From Girardia tigrina (taxonomy: Eukaryota; Platyhelminthes; Tricladida; Dugesiidae), in the NCBI GenBank assembly GCA_001938485.1, contig MQRK01246750.1:40185-104184 (forward strand): DNA of 64,000 bases. The letters are read 5' to 3'. Position 1 is the stretch's first letter. Each line of letters begins with the position of its first letter. Positions 22,970 to 34,483 of the stretch are shown here, piece by piece. Position numbers and translations under genes: made by a program. Below the pieces are notes generated by a model, which did not search any database, was not told where the DNA came from, and saw nothing but the letters and a program-made list of their open reading frames with translations.

Positions 22970-25199
22970 TAGGGCGTCACTTAAAAAAAATTCGAAATAT
23001 TTATTTCTCACCCTTTAAATCTGTTTTATTTGATATAAAAACTGTCCTAGGAAAATATTATGCAAATATTTTAATATTTAAAGGTAGCCGAACGATCATA
23101 AAAGTTCGCATTTTGTGACTGAAAACCATAAGAACAGATTGAGACATGAAGAATGAATCTATTTATAATGTGTCAAATAATTTTTATTAAATTTCATCAG
23201 GTTTTAAATCGTAAAACAATTAGTAACTTATACATAATTTGTAAATCTTAAATATTTTGTTTTAGTCACTAATTTTAGATATCGTCTTAGTGATAATATT
23301 TTAAAATTTTAATATAACATTTATGAATTTATTATTTCTTTTTTTTTAATTTGTGCAAACTAAACAAATAGAATGTATATTTTGGTTTTGTTGATATATT
23401 TATGCTTACATGGGGACTCGTTCTGAAACACAAGTGTACCTACTTGGTTATACAGTGACTGAACCAGTAGGAGCTAAGTTACCTTCAAATCGTCAAGTAT
23501 TTGGATTGTTTCTTCATCTTCATCTGACTGAAATGCTCTCTACTCACAATGCTGCTAAACAGGTTATCATATATGTTTTATCATTTAAGGAAACGGCCAA
23601 GCTTCCAGTCAGACAAGTGCATCATTGTATTGAGAAATTAGAATATCTGTTTAGTCAGTGGAAAGTTTTGAAGAAACATAAAAACCGTCAAACAGAACTG
23701 TACAAACAACAAGAGAATGAATTCATTCAAAATTTAGAAAATTTGTTTCATGTGCCTCATGCAAAAACATTAAACATGAAAAACATTCCTGAAGACAAAC
23801 TGTTTCTTCTAGCCCAACGAGAAAATGGTCGCCTTCGTGTAATGAGGTCTTTTGACATGATACCGGTTGAAAAGAAAGACGCATTAATAAAGCAATTGAG
23901 AATAAAGAAAAAAAGGTTTCGTAAGGCCAGAGTATGAAGAAAAACTTAAAACAAAAAGCACATTGTCTGCGACCTCAAGTGATGATGATGCAGACAGAGA
24001 TGGTTTTGAAGTCCATCGTAGTCCATCTCCAAAGCGATCTTTCAGAGCGACTGTTAATATCATTACTCCAGGTCTTACAGCTGCTCTCGATCGAACTGGA
24101 ATTTCATCCCGTCTAGCTATATATGCTCTTGCTGAAACAGCGAAAATTTTTGGTCATGACCTTGCAGATTTTAACGTCAATGGAATTTCGATCCACCATC
24201 ATCGCAAGGAACATCGAGCTCAGTTTATGAATTAAAGTAAAATTCAGTTTCCCGTGGATACCTGTCTGGTGGTTCATTGGGATGGAAAACTAATAGAATA
24301 TATCACTGTCAATCAATATTTTGATAGACTTCTAATAATTGTTAGTGGTGAAGGAACAAGTCAGCTACTTTGTGTGCCAAAGATAGCTTCTTGAAGATGT
24401 TAGATGCAAGCTTCTGCAATCATGGTAACTCTTGAATCGTGGGAATTGTGTGATTTACGTTTTGATACAACTTCTGTCATCACTGCATGTGGCTAGAAAA
24501 AAAGCTATGGTGCAGTCTTCCTTACCTTCGCTGCCGTCATCATATCATGGAACTACTGATTGGTACTGCTTTTGAGAAAGCAGCTCAATGAATGTGTTTA
24601 TGCCTTCCAAGTATAAAGATATTGAAGAAATTTAAAGAGCGATGGAACACCATTGACAAAAATATATTTCATGCTGCACTAACTGATGCTTATGTTCAAA
24701 GTAAAATTGTCGATATTAGCGATGACATTTTAGAATTCGCTAATCAACAATTGTAGGATTCTTACCAAGTTACTAAAAATCGTGTATCAGCTCTTCAATT
24801 GATAAATGATATAGCCGAAAGAGGTGTAACACTCATTCAACAATATAACAAGAGGCTCACAAACAAAAAGTTGTTGCAGATCACCGGCAGTTATGTCCAA
24901 CATCAAATAAGATTCATTTACAATAACAATAATTAATTTTATTAATTGTAGGGAACAATGAATATTGCTTGTTATTTTATGTTTGTTCTATACATGTTGC
25001 TAATTTGTATTTAAGTCTTCATACCAATAAAAAAAGAAAAAAAATATATCGATTTTTAGTGTACTTGGGTGACCTTTAAATATTATCTAATTTCAAAATA
25101 ATTTGACGCCGGATGTTTTTGGAGTAAAAGGAACCACTCGATGAGGTGAGAGCGTTAATTTTGAGAAAAGTAATTCTTTCCTAATAATGAAGTGACACC

Positions 25200-25202
<3 letters not shown>
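22970..25202 (+). mobile_element. DNA transposon, 2.2 kb, CxxH-type, superfamily unassigned
   Basis: Ends are inverted: TAGGGCGTCACTT at 22970 and AAGTGACACCCTA ending 25202. If the ends are GGGYGTCACTT, each is flanked by TA, but the left side adjoins (TA)n-rich and the right side (TA)n sequence, so the target duplication is uncertain. A single plus-strand transposase-like gene fills the middle, broken by frameshifts and stops. (TA)n tracts on both sides suggest insertion into a microsatellite. Confidence 0.8.
23410..24936 (+). pseudogene. Unclassified transposase-like protein (CRHHxxE type), broken
   Basis: The first 175 codons are open (LPSNRQVF, VHHCIEKLEYLF, NLENLFHVPHA and LLAQRENGR) and end near 23936. 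Reading then continues in another frame with ATSSDDDADRDGFEV, NIITPGLTAALDRTGIS and ALAETAKIFGHDLADFNVN to 24235. Further pieces are VVHWDGKLIEY, IIVSGEGTSQLLCVPK, a FDTT piece, and CRHHIMELLIG near 24530, then a helical C-terminal part with RVSALQLINDI. I recognise this as a protein that recurs in many invertebrate genomes, usually unannotated. The D in VHWDGK, D in FDTT and the CRHH...E layout resemble an RNase H-fold DDE enzyme with a CxxH motif (as in hAT, MULE, P and Kolobok), which is inference. At least two frameshifts and several stops. Confidence 0.75.
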
Positions 25203-25243
<41 letters not shown>

Positions 25244-26309
25244 CTTTAAAATTTGTTTTACAAATTTTACTTTATTAATTAATACTTAAATTACAATACC
25301 TTAAATTCATACAAAAATATAAAAACACTATTAAAAATAAAAAAAATTGTTCTCAGTTTAAAAAATTTAATTTAATAAATTTATATTGATAAATAATTAT
25401 TTTAGTCATTATTCTTAAGTTAATTAAAACTATGTTTCTTTTGAGATTTTCTATTGTTTTACTTATTTTATCTGTATTTACAACATATAGAACTTGTGCT
25501 ATGAATAATGTATACTTCAGTTAGGAATATTTTAAAAAAATTCCTTTTTTATGAGTTTGGAAACAAATTTTAACAGAGTTTTATTTAAACAATTGAAATA
25601 TTTGAAAATGAAGAGAACTGTCATTGCAATAGTTAAAATAATAACAAAAATAGTAACAATATTCAAAGAAGAATAGAAAGAAGAATAACATTATAAGTAC
25701 TAATTTTAGTATTATTTATATATTTTATTATTATTTATTACTTATATACATTAAGCTGATTTATTCACAGATTTTTATAGCACGAGAACTTTATTCCAAA
25801 GTAATAAATAAATATTGACACAATAAATAAATATTTTATATATTAAACGTGTAAATTACTTAAAATATTGTATATGTATAATTACATAAAATTATTATCT
25901 TTTTTTATAAAACAAAACAGAATAAATTAATAAATAAAAAATATTCCAATTAAATAACCTTCATGGGTTCTGTTCAAGGTTTTACTTTAAAGCTGATAAA
26001 AGAAGTATCAAAGCTGGAGCTTTAATCTTTACAAATGACAATTATTCTTTATAAATTACTCAAAATAAATCCAGAACATTATTTTTATTATTCCGATCTC
26101 AAAAACTAAAATATAAGAACTCAACTCAATCCCCAAAAAACAAATTCCAATCTAACAAATGCTGCATTAAATTAATAATTATACAACAATTCTTAAAATA
26201 GATTATTTTTCTTATTATTTCTTAAAAAATGATTATTTTTTAAGTGAAATTATGATTTCTAATTCTGAATCAACTCTCATCGAAGATAATGTCCATGCAT
26301 CTAACAATT
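25203..26309. other. AT-rich spacer with (TA)n at 25203-25243
   Basis: A (TA)n microsatellite directly abuts the transposon end. The rest is A/T-rich with no recognised feature. Confidence 0.55.
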
Positions 26310-26312
26310 TTA

Positions 26313-26356
<44 letters not shown>

Positions 26357-26664
26357 TCTTGTGATCGCAAGTTTAGTATTTCGAAAATATAATTTGATTA
26401 AAGCTTTTTTTTATATAATTATTGGACATGTTTCGATGTTTACATACGTCATCATCAGCAATTTTCGGATGTTTAGTAAATGAATATTGAATTGTTTGAA
26501 AAATACAATTTTAATAGATACTTTTAAAGGTAACCAAAAAATTAATTATTATTATTTAATTAGTATTATTGGGTAATAATGGCAAAAAGAATATTTTAAT
26601 TAATGTAAACATCGAAACATGTCCAATAATTATATAAAAAAACTTTAATCAAATTATATTTTCG

Positions 26665-26712
<48 letters not shown>
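26310..26712 (-). repeat. Foldback repeat with hammerhead-like motif, (TA)n at both ends
   Basis: (TA)n plus (GA)n at 26315-26356, then TCTTGTGATCGCAAGTTTAG, then an inverted repeat: 26372-26442 pairs with 26606-26670 (arm word GACATGTTTCGATGTTTACA), and a second (TA)n tract at 26669-26710. The left arm matches 54870-55050. A hammerhead-like core lies on the minus strand at 26421-26462. Confidence 0.8.
26421..26462 (-). ncRNA. Hammerhead-ribozyme-like motif, copy 1
   Basis: Read on the minus strand: ATTG, CTGATGA, T, GACGT with a loop then ACATC, GAAA, CATG, TC, CAAT. ATTG pairs with CAAT (stem I). The hairpin pairs with one mismatch (stem II). A single A-U pair closing CATG would be a minimal stem III, and TC is an allowed cleavage site. 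One extra T between CTGATGA and stem II departs from the consensus. Activity is not shown. Confidence 0.4.
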
Positions 26713-27159
26713 TGGCTTATTTAAAAGTTGAACTTTATGAATTTTCTTCTTATTACAGTATTTCTTTTTCTGAAATTTAAATTATTGTTTTTATTAAAAT
26801 AAAGATTGTTATTTCTATTTTGCATTTTTTTAAATGTTTTTAACAAATTTTTAAAGTCGTTGATGTTTTGCCAAACTGCCAAGAGATTTCTTACAGATCA
26901 GCGAATTTTAATCTTAGAAGAGTATATTTAATGCAGTGAATCAGCATTGGCAATAGCGCAAAGACGGTATTAATTATTAGCTTTTGCAGGATGGAAAATG
27001 ACTCTATCAAACTTCTTAAGCTTTAGGTGTCCTTGATGAACATTCACCCAAACTATTTGGATAAACCAACCTGACTGAGACGGATAACTGTATTACAATT
27101 AATACTCAGAATTGGCGCACAGGATAGTGAATCATAGACTCTGTATTGATTAGAAACCA
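26713..27159. other. Spacer, nothing recognised
   Basis: AT-rich to 26880, then mixed composition with no recognised domain. Confidence 0.45.
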
Positions 27160-27480
27160 TTTGACAAAACAATGTTTTCTGGTCCTGTCACATGTTTTCG
27201 GATGCAAGAGTACAAGCTTTCAATGCACCGGCACGATTTGGCTTCCCTTCATGACCAGTCGTATTTCTTCATTCGGTGAGTCTGAAGACTTGTAGCTGAA
27301 TAAAAGCAATAAGTACAACGGAGAAACACTTCCTTATCAGTTATATTATCCTGTTCCACGTTCAAATTTAAAGGTCCAGTATGTCTTTCTGTTTCTCCTC
27401 TTTGTGCTACTAGGATATTCATAGAACCATTACTTTGGATTCTATGATCAATTAATAAATGCCGTCGTATCCTTAACATT
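27160..27480 (-). pseudogene. Zinc-finger fragment, probably LINE tail
   Basis: A 76-codon minus-strand frame has an RRHLLIDHR piece like the end of one C2H2 finger and FLRCTYCFYSATSLQTHRMKKY, a finger with CxxC and a following histidine. Order and spacing resemble the C-terminal tail of the LINE at 58.4-60.7 kb (RHLRKDHR, then a linker, then a finger), but sequence identity is low. A fragment of a host zinc-finger gene is possible. Confidence 0.4.
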
Positions 27481-28607
27481 CAAAGCAATATACTTCAAAG
27501 TAAATTTGTAAATTTTATACAAATTTTTTAAACATACTTCCTCACTTAAGAAACTCTTAACAGTTGATTCTTTCTAAAAAATCTTTTTTTAGTATATTTA
27601 TACAGGTTTTATATTTCTATTCTTTAAGATTTTTATATTAAATTTTCTACTTTTCAGGTTTTAAATTGGTCACTTTGTATTAGGTATTTTGGCAAAGACT
27701 CTCGTGTCCACCTAATTGAGGGTGTTTTGGATGACATAAATATTCATATTATAAAAACTATATTCTTCTTTGTGACCGGAAAATAAAAGTTATACCATCA
27801 AATTTATTTGTTAATAATAATAATACATATTGGTAAAATTGCGTATTTATGTTTTTAATAAATATATGAAGCTATTTATTTCATTCCTCATTCTAGTAGT
27901 TAATAACACGTATTTTACGTAAGCTTAGACTGGTGTCCCGAACTCCATCAATCCTTTACATTAAAATATCATGCCCAAAATTAAGTAAATTTTATACTAT
28001 TAATCAATTTAGAAATACATTTTATTTGTACAAATAATGTCTTTGTAAAAATCTTAAAAAAACTGTTTTCCCATACTCCAAAATATTTTAGTCGGCATTT
28101 CGTTTAAATTTAAACAAATAATCTGAAAATAAATTAAATAATTTGTGAACATGAATGTTTACTGAATTAGAAAATTTATTTAACCGAACGGTTTTTTTTT
28201 CATTTTCGATAAAGAAAAATAATTATTTTTGTTTATTTTGGAAAGTTTTTGGGTTTGAAAATTATTCTTCTTTTATTTTTAATTAAGGAAAGAATTTTCA
28301 CTTTAACAATACGAAATGGGTTTATTTCATACCATCGAGTTTCTAAAGCTTTTGATCACTTAAGATCACTTTATTTTGGATAAGGGTTTAATTTGTCTTT
28401 AAATACTTTTAAATAATAAATAATTAATAGAGTACTTTTTATATGTAATTTGGAAAACTTGTAAAGAAAAATAAGTTTTCTTCATCTTTTACACTTTTCT
28501 CAAAATCAGTATTTGTTTAAAATAATTTATTCAACCATATAAAATGCTGATTTAAGACCTTTAAAAAGAATAAACATAAATAAGAATATATAAAAGAATT
28601 AAGATTA
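27481..28607. other. AT-rich spacer
   Basis: No recognised gene or repeat. Confidence 0.5.
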
Positions 28608-28609
28608 TA

Positions 28610-29867
28610 TTAGGTGGGGGAAAAGAAATCCATTATTTTGACCTGAAATTCAAAACTTTATTTAACATGCTTCGGATTGTCCTCTTGGAGTCAAATATGT
28701 ACCGTTTTGTTGTATAATTAGTTGCCATTTCGAAGGTAGCTTCATAATGCCTATGTCGTAGAAGTCTTGGTCCTTATTGGCGAAAACTGTAGTAATTGAT
28801 ATACACTATCTTCTATTGATCCCAATTTCTTATCACTCAGGAAATTTTGCAATGCGAGAAAAAGGTGGTAATCGCTTGGTGGATTATATGGTGGATGCAT
28901 TAAAACTTCCCAACCAAGCTCCCTGAGTTTCTGGCGAGTCACTAGAGACGTATGTGGTCTGGCGTTGTCGGGATGGAACACAACACCTCTTCCTTTGGTC
29001 AATTCTGGTCGTTTCTCATCAATTGCTATCTTCAAATGGTCCAGCTGTTGACAGTACAGATCTGAATTTAGTGTTTTGCCATACGGAAGCAACTCATAAT
29101 AAATGATTTCTTTCCAGTCCCACCAAATACACAGTAGAACCTTCTTGGCCGTTATTCCTGGTTTGGCGACCGTTTGAGGTGCTTCACCGTGCTTTAACAG
29201 CGATCGTTTTCGTACAATATTGTCGTATGTGATCCATTTCTCATCCATAGTAACCATCCGTTAAAGAAATGGGTCGATTTCATTTCGTTTGGCCAAGGCT
29301 TCACAGATGGAAATTCGATCCATCATGTTTTTGGTGTTAATTGGTGTGGAACCCAAACATCAAGTTTCTTTTTGAATCCTGCTTTGCTTAAATGGTTTAA
29401 AACCGTTTTGTGGTCGATCTTCAGCTCCTGTGCGATGCTACGACTACTAACATGCCGGTCAACTTCGATCATTGCCGAGATTTTATCGACATTTTCAACG
29501 ATAGGCCTGTCTGTACGAGGTGCATCTATAAACATCAAAAATGCCTCCACGAATCGACGAAACCAAAATTGCGAGTAATTAGCTGTTACAGTATTGGCAC
29601 CATAAACACCATTCACAATAACAGCCGCTTGGCTGCATTTTCGCCTTTATCGAATAAAAACTATAAAATATACCGAATTGTTTCTTTGTTGACTTCCATT
29701 TTTAACACCCCGTAACTCAGAACTGAATAAAAAAAGCAAAAAAAAATTTTGTGAAATTACTGTGAAATGTTACCTTGACAAAGAGCATAAATTTGAAATT
29801 GTTTGATCGATAAATAATGAATTAAAATAATGGATTAAAATAATGGATTACTTTTTCCCCAACCTAA
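28610..29867 (-). mobile_element. Mariner element, 1258 bp, second lineage
   Basis: Starts TTAGGTGGGGGAAAAGAAAT and ends with an inverted match ACTTTTTCCCCAACCTAA; TA on both sides (28608-28609 and 29868-29869). The minus-strand transposase is clearly different from that at 18754. It is moderately decayed. Confidence 0.93.
28663..29699 (-). pseudogene. Mariner transposase lacking the third catalytic Asp
   Basis: About 345 codons, starting MEVNKETIRYIL. N-terminal pieces in different frames (NGVYGANTV, RSIAQELKIDHKTVLNHLSK) form the helix-turn-helix region, followed by the linker WVPHQL. The catalytic block is open from about 29257: TMDEKW (first Asp), VLLCIWWDWKEIIYYELLPY, YCQQLDHL, VVFHPDNARPH (second Asp). 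Where the family reads YSPDLAPSDYH this copy reads YNPPSDYH, as if three codons were deleted, and the third catalytic Asp is lost. The C-terminal end continues in another frame to about 28663 with IIQQNGTYL. At least three frame changes or stops. Best resemblance is to mariners whose transposase has the NARPHTSLVTRQKLRELGW block, known from insects and other invertebrates. Confidence 0.9.
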
Positions 29868-29869
29868 TA

Positions 29870-30503
29870 TTAATCTAAAGAAGACCAAATAAATATAACT
29901 TAAATAAGCTAATGTATATTATTTCTAAACAGCTGTTGAACAACGTTAAGAGGTCTAGTTGGAGGTATAATTGAAGGTAAAGTATTTTATGGAAGAGATT
30001 ACTATTGTTGGTTTAGGATTTTGTCGAATATTCTTCAAACTAAATCACTGAAATGAGCTTGGATTATTTATTTTATTTTTACATCACAAATTTCCCGGAA
30101 GAATATTTTTGTCTGGATTTTACGTTCTATTTTTTTAATTTTTCAAATCAGTATTTCCAACGATTTTAAAGTATAATCTTTGTATATAATTTATTATGGC
30201 TTTAATATTTTAATTTATGATTTATGACAGTTTCTTTATTTATCCGTTTTTTGACGAACGGTTTTTTTTAATTAAAATGAACAAATACGAAATTATTTGC
30301 CAAATATGAATCAACATCAATCAAGTTCAAATGAAGAAACTATGACAAGTAAAATATGAATGGTTAGTAACAAGTTTCTGATTGCACAAAATATATAATT
30401 CTAAAATTTTTATTAAGCATTAAAACTTTTCCAAATATTATTAATGTCTATACAAAGTTGCATACTCTCAAATAACATACTCTCATAACATACCTTATAA
30501 CAT
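29870..30503. other. AT-rich spacer
   Basis: No recognised gene or repeat. Confidence 0.5.
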
Positions 30504-30660
30504 CAAACGGTGTGCCGACATTTAAACACGCGTCAGATAAACACGGCGACATATAATCACAACGACATTTAAACACACGCCAGATAAACATACGACATTT
30601 AATCATTCATTAAGTGTCGTGTGATTATCTGTCGCGTGTTTAAATGTCATGTAACCGTTT
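30504..30660. repeat. Palindromic element with tandem subrepeats
   Basis: The ends AAACGGT and ACCGTTT are inverted. Inside, GACATTTAAACACG plus a CAGATAAACAC word occurs twice in direct orientation (from about 30517 and 30563) and once inverted (about 30614-30652). The whole is a foldback of about 157 bp, richer in CG than its surroundings. It resembles the tandem-word terminal repeats near the MULE piece at 56143-56218 in design, not in sequence. Confidence 0.75.
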
Positions 30661-31574
30661 CAAAAGATAGACCACGCTTAATCGGATAACCTTTCCACAA
30701 TGTCCTTGAAGGCCTTACTCGTGTTGAAATTTTTCAAACTCTCAAACACAATGGAACATAAATGAGCATCATCCCTGGAAGATGCACGAAGCTGCTCAAT
30801 GCTATATTCCTAGATTGGTAATCATATAGAATTATAACTCTCCGAAAACCTTTGGTAAGAGCTGCGTGGTTATCATAAAAAGATCCTCGTATATGGTTTA
30901 TTATTAAGCTGTGATACTTAAATAGGGTTTAGGGAATTTCAATCACGCAACAGTGTACTCAAATGTCACCGCTTCGCATTTTATCTATTGCTTTAAGTGT
31001 ACATATCCTACATTATTCAAATAATTAAACTTATTTATCGTCACTCGTATTGCGTTAACTTCTGACTTTTGTTTTCTTTGCAATTGATCTAAAAATTATG
31101 TTCTATAACATAAAACCCCCAAAGGAAACCACCTGAAAAAGACTTCAAACAAAAATCGCCCTTCTGTCGGTGAAAAACTGCTTAAGTTGATAATTTTTAT
31201 GTTTCTTCATATACTTTACATTACCATAAGTAAATGGATAACCCCTAAAAATAAAAAAAATATTATCTCTTATGAAAAACCTAAATTGCTTTGTGTATTT
31301 AAAAAGAATCCAATTATTTTTTATCCATAAATATTGTTCTAAATCGATCATGACATTTAAATCTTCAAATGTCTTCCCAATGTCGTTATAATGAATATAA
31401 ATAAATTTTTTAATAATATTTATCTTTTTACATACACTATGCAAAGAAATTAAAACAAATATTTTGCTTCTTATATTTTTTAAATATCTTCAAAATTCAA
31501 AACTTATTGCTATTATTTTTTAATTTGTCATTATCCTATAGCAATTGTGGCATATCAATTTTATAGAACACTAA
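30661..31574. other. Spacer, weakly coding-like at the left
   Basis: From 30661 to about 31000 composition is less AT-rich and could be the body of the element ended by the palindrome, but no domain was recognised. The rest is AT-rich; a 99-codon minus-strand frame at 31145-31444 has no resemblance to known families. Confidence 0.45.
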
Positions 31575-31720
31575 TATGATTTTCAACGATTTTATTTTTA
31601 TCACATTTTGAATTGTCTTAAGAACAATTCTCAGTGAAACTTTCGTAATTCGATATCTAGCTAAACTGACAAGAATTTTTATAAAGAATCGCTTAAAACA
31701 ATTATTCGAACAAATTTTCA
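31575..31720 (-). repeat. Dispersed 0.5-kb repeat family, partial copy
   Basis: Matches 22205-22310: CTAATATGATTT, TTTTATTTTTATCACATTTT, AATTGTCTTAAG, and AAACTTTCGTA in the same order and spacing, with visible drift. Confidence 0.6.
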
Positions 31721-31974
31721 TTTTATACATTTTGTGATTTGATTTTTTTCAATTTTAACTTGTATAATTTTTTCAATGATTTTACCTTTTATTATTAAAA
31801 AAAAACATTTATTTAATTGATTTAAAATTTTGTTTTAAATTATTTACTTTATCAAAATTAATAATTTGTTTTAAATAGTTTCATATCCTATTTTTCATAT
31901 CACTCCTCACGAACATTAAAAAATACCAATTTTTTATCTGAGTCAGTGAAGCCCATTTCCAAATACTTAATTAA
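31721..31974. other. AT-rich spacer
   Basis: Nothing recognised. Confidence 0.5.
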
Positions 31975-32640
31975 CTCAACATTTTTGGCCACCCATCTCT
32001 TTTAAGAATTGTATGGTCTTTAGATGGGATATTTAAACCAAAAAGTCTATAAGATCCACGATATTGGGACGTCAGCCTTTTGCTTCCACACACGATTTTG
32101 CAATCCAGTGAGAAACGACAAGTCATTGGTAGCAGTACGATTATTCTGCATCTCTTTGGCTGTGTAAGTAGACTTAACACATCCGCAAACGAGCATCTGA
32201 AGATTCCTCTCAAAGTCAGATCTGTAAGGCGGTATACCAGATGTGTTTCTAAGGGGCTCATTTCTGACACTCCTGTCGCTGCAGCATTCGGATCGACGAT
32301 TGGTACTTGAGTTGCGTTGTCTTCTGGTATCGCATTCAGTGATTGATTTCTTTCTTCTGATTGTCTGGACTGATTTGTTCTGATCGGAAATATTTGGACT
32401 AATTGTTTTTCTTCAATTTTGTGCGCTGTTCTGAGTTGTCTGATGAGTCATCTGTTAGTCTTGTAGTTTTTTTCTGCATAGATGGCAATCAAATCCTTCT
32501 GGCCCTTCTTCTTGAGGGATTCTTGGTTTATAATCTTATTTATCGTGTCGATTCAATTCTGTCTGCTCTGCGAATTCCCTGAAACAAGATTTGTATGAAC
32601 AGTGAAACAGTTTCATCAGTGGTCTGATGAGTTTTAGCAT
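31975..32640 (-). pseudogene. 3' tail of zinc-finger LINE, truncated copy
   Basis: Minus-strand readings give the LINE tail in order: a CSYKSCFREFAEQTELNRH finger (about 32590), matching CTIEDCFKEFAEQKELNRH of the fuller copy at 59.0 kb; a CHLCRKKL piece; then SPLETHLVYRLTDLT and GIFRCSF (about 32230), matching the finger at 58.65 kb; and the following KSTYTAKEMQNN piece. At least two frameshifts. The copy lacks the reverse transcriptase, so it is a typical 5'-truncated LINE insertion. The right edge of similarity is at about 32640. Confidence 0.8.
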
Positions 32641-33280
32641 GTTTTCTTATGTGCCAAAATGACATAACTTAACATACCAAATATATAACAAATCAATAAC
32701 AAATTCATTTTTGTCATGGTAAGTTTTAGTGCTAAGGTATATTTGTTCAATTAGTCGTATTAAACACAAATAAAATATCCTTTATAATTTGAGTTTTATA
32801 AAATCATTTGGGAAAAGGAAAATGTAAAACCTGTAGAGAAAAATATGTTAAAATAACTTTTCTTGCAATTTTATTATTCTTTTAATTTGTCAAAAAAATA
32901 GTAAATATTTATCTAGAAATTTTATTATAGGACGATTTCTTGTGTTTATTGTTTGAATTTATTGCAAAGTTAATATTTGTATTGTGAAATTAAATTGTTT
33001 TGTTTTAATGTGACTCTCCAAAACCTAAAAAGTAAACGATTTTTCATGGAAAATTATTTTTTTATCATGTCTTAGGCTTATAATTTTTACTGAATGTTTA
33101 ATACTTAAAGTCAAAACGAATTATGTGTTGAGATTATTTTGATGTAAATTGTTGAAAATTTATTTTTCTTTTTATTATATTATTAATTTAATTTTAAAGA
33201 TTTACCAATCAAATCAGTATAATATACGACTCGTTGTTTTACCAGTTTTCGGTTTTTTTAGTAACATAATTTTAATAACA
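32641..33280. other. AT-rich spacer
   Basis: Nothing recognised. Confidence 0.5.
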
Positions 33281-33282
33281 TA

Positions 33283-34478
33283 TTAGGTTGTTCGATATGA
33301 AATGGGTCAAACTTCACACCTTACATTTCAATCGCGTATAACTTAACTTTGAACTATCGTATGAAAATAAATAAGGTATTTCTTGACAGATATATTATNN
33401 NNNNNNNNNNNNNNNNNNNNNNNNNNNNNNNNNNNNNNNNNNNNNNNNNNNNNNNNNNNNNNNNNNNNNNNNNNNNNNNNNNNNNNNNNNNNNNNNNNNN
33501 NNNNNNNNNNNNNNNNNNNNNNNNNNNNNNNNNNNNNNNNNNNNNNNNNNNNNNNNNNNNNNNNNNNNNNNNNNNNNNNNNNNNNNNNNNNNNNNNNNNN
33601 NNNNNNNNNNNNNNNNNNNNNNNNNNNNNNNNNNNNNNNNNNNNNNNNNNNNNNNNNNNNNNNNNNNNNNNNNNNNNNNNNNNNNNNNNNNNNNNNNNNN
33701 NNNNNNNNNNNNNNNNNNNNNNNNNNNNNNNNNNNNNNNNNNNNNNNNNNNNNNNNNNNNNNNNNNNNNNNNNNNNNNNNNNNNNNNNNNNNNNNNNNNN
33801 NNNNNNNNNNNNNNNNNNNNNNNNNNNNNNNNNNNNNNNNNNNNNNNNNNNNNNNNNNNNNNNNNNNNNNNNNNNNNNNNNNNNNNNNNNNNNNNNNNNN
33901 NNNNNNNNNNNNNNNNNNNNNNNNNNNNNNNNNNNNNNNNNNNNNNNNNNNNNNNNNNNNNNNNNNNNNNNNNNNNNNNNNNNNNNNNNNNNNNNNNNNN
34001 NNNNNNNNNNNNNNNNNNNNNNNNNNNNNNNNNNNNNNNNNNNNNNNNNNNNNNNNNNNNNNNNNNNNNNNNNNNNNNNNNNNNNNNNNNNNNNNNNNNN
34101 NNNNNNNNNNNNNNNNNNNNNNNNNNNNNNNNNNNNNNNNNNNNNNNNNNNNNNNNNNNNNNNNNNNNNNNNNNNNNNNNNNNNNNNNNNNNNNNNNNNN
34201 NNNNNNNNNNNNNNNNNNNNNNNNNNNNNNNNNNNNNNNNNNNNNNNNNNNNNNNNNNNNNNNNNNNNNNNNNNNNNNNNNNNNNNNNNNNNNNNNNNNN
34301 NNNNNNNNNNNNNNNNNNNNNNNNNNNNNNNNNNNNNNNNNNNNNNNNNNNNNNNNNNNNNNNNNNNTGTGTTGACAACATGGGGGGATATTTTGATTAA
34401 AAATAAAATGTTATTATTTAAAAAAAATCGATTTACATTTTACTTTAATTTTGACCCGTTTCATATCGAACAACCTAA
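33283..34478. mobile_element. Mariner-type element with interior hidden in a gap
   Basis: The left end TTAGGTTGTTCGATATGAAA and the right end TTTCATATCGAACAACCTAA are inverted matches, with TA on both sides (33281-33282 and 34479-34480). Nominal length with the gap is 1196 bp, close to a full mariner. The interior is almost all N (33399-34367), so no transposase can be read. Ends differ from the other mariners here. Confidence 0.85.
33399..34367. other. Assembly gap, 969 N
   Basis: The run of N lies wholly inside the mariner-type element. Long open frames that span it are artefacts. Confidence 0.99.
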
Positions 34479-34483
34479 TATAA

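Noticed and set aside
26289-26483. Open frame rich in IYIYIY and RERERE
   Set aside because: Translation of (TA)n and (GA)n microsatellite, not a gene.
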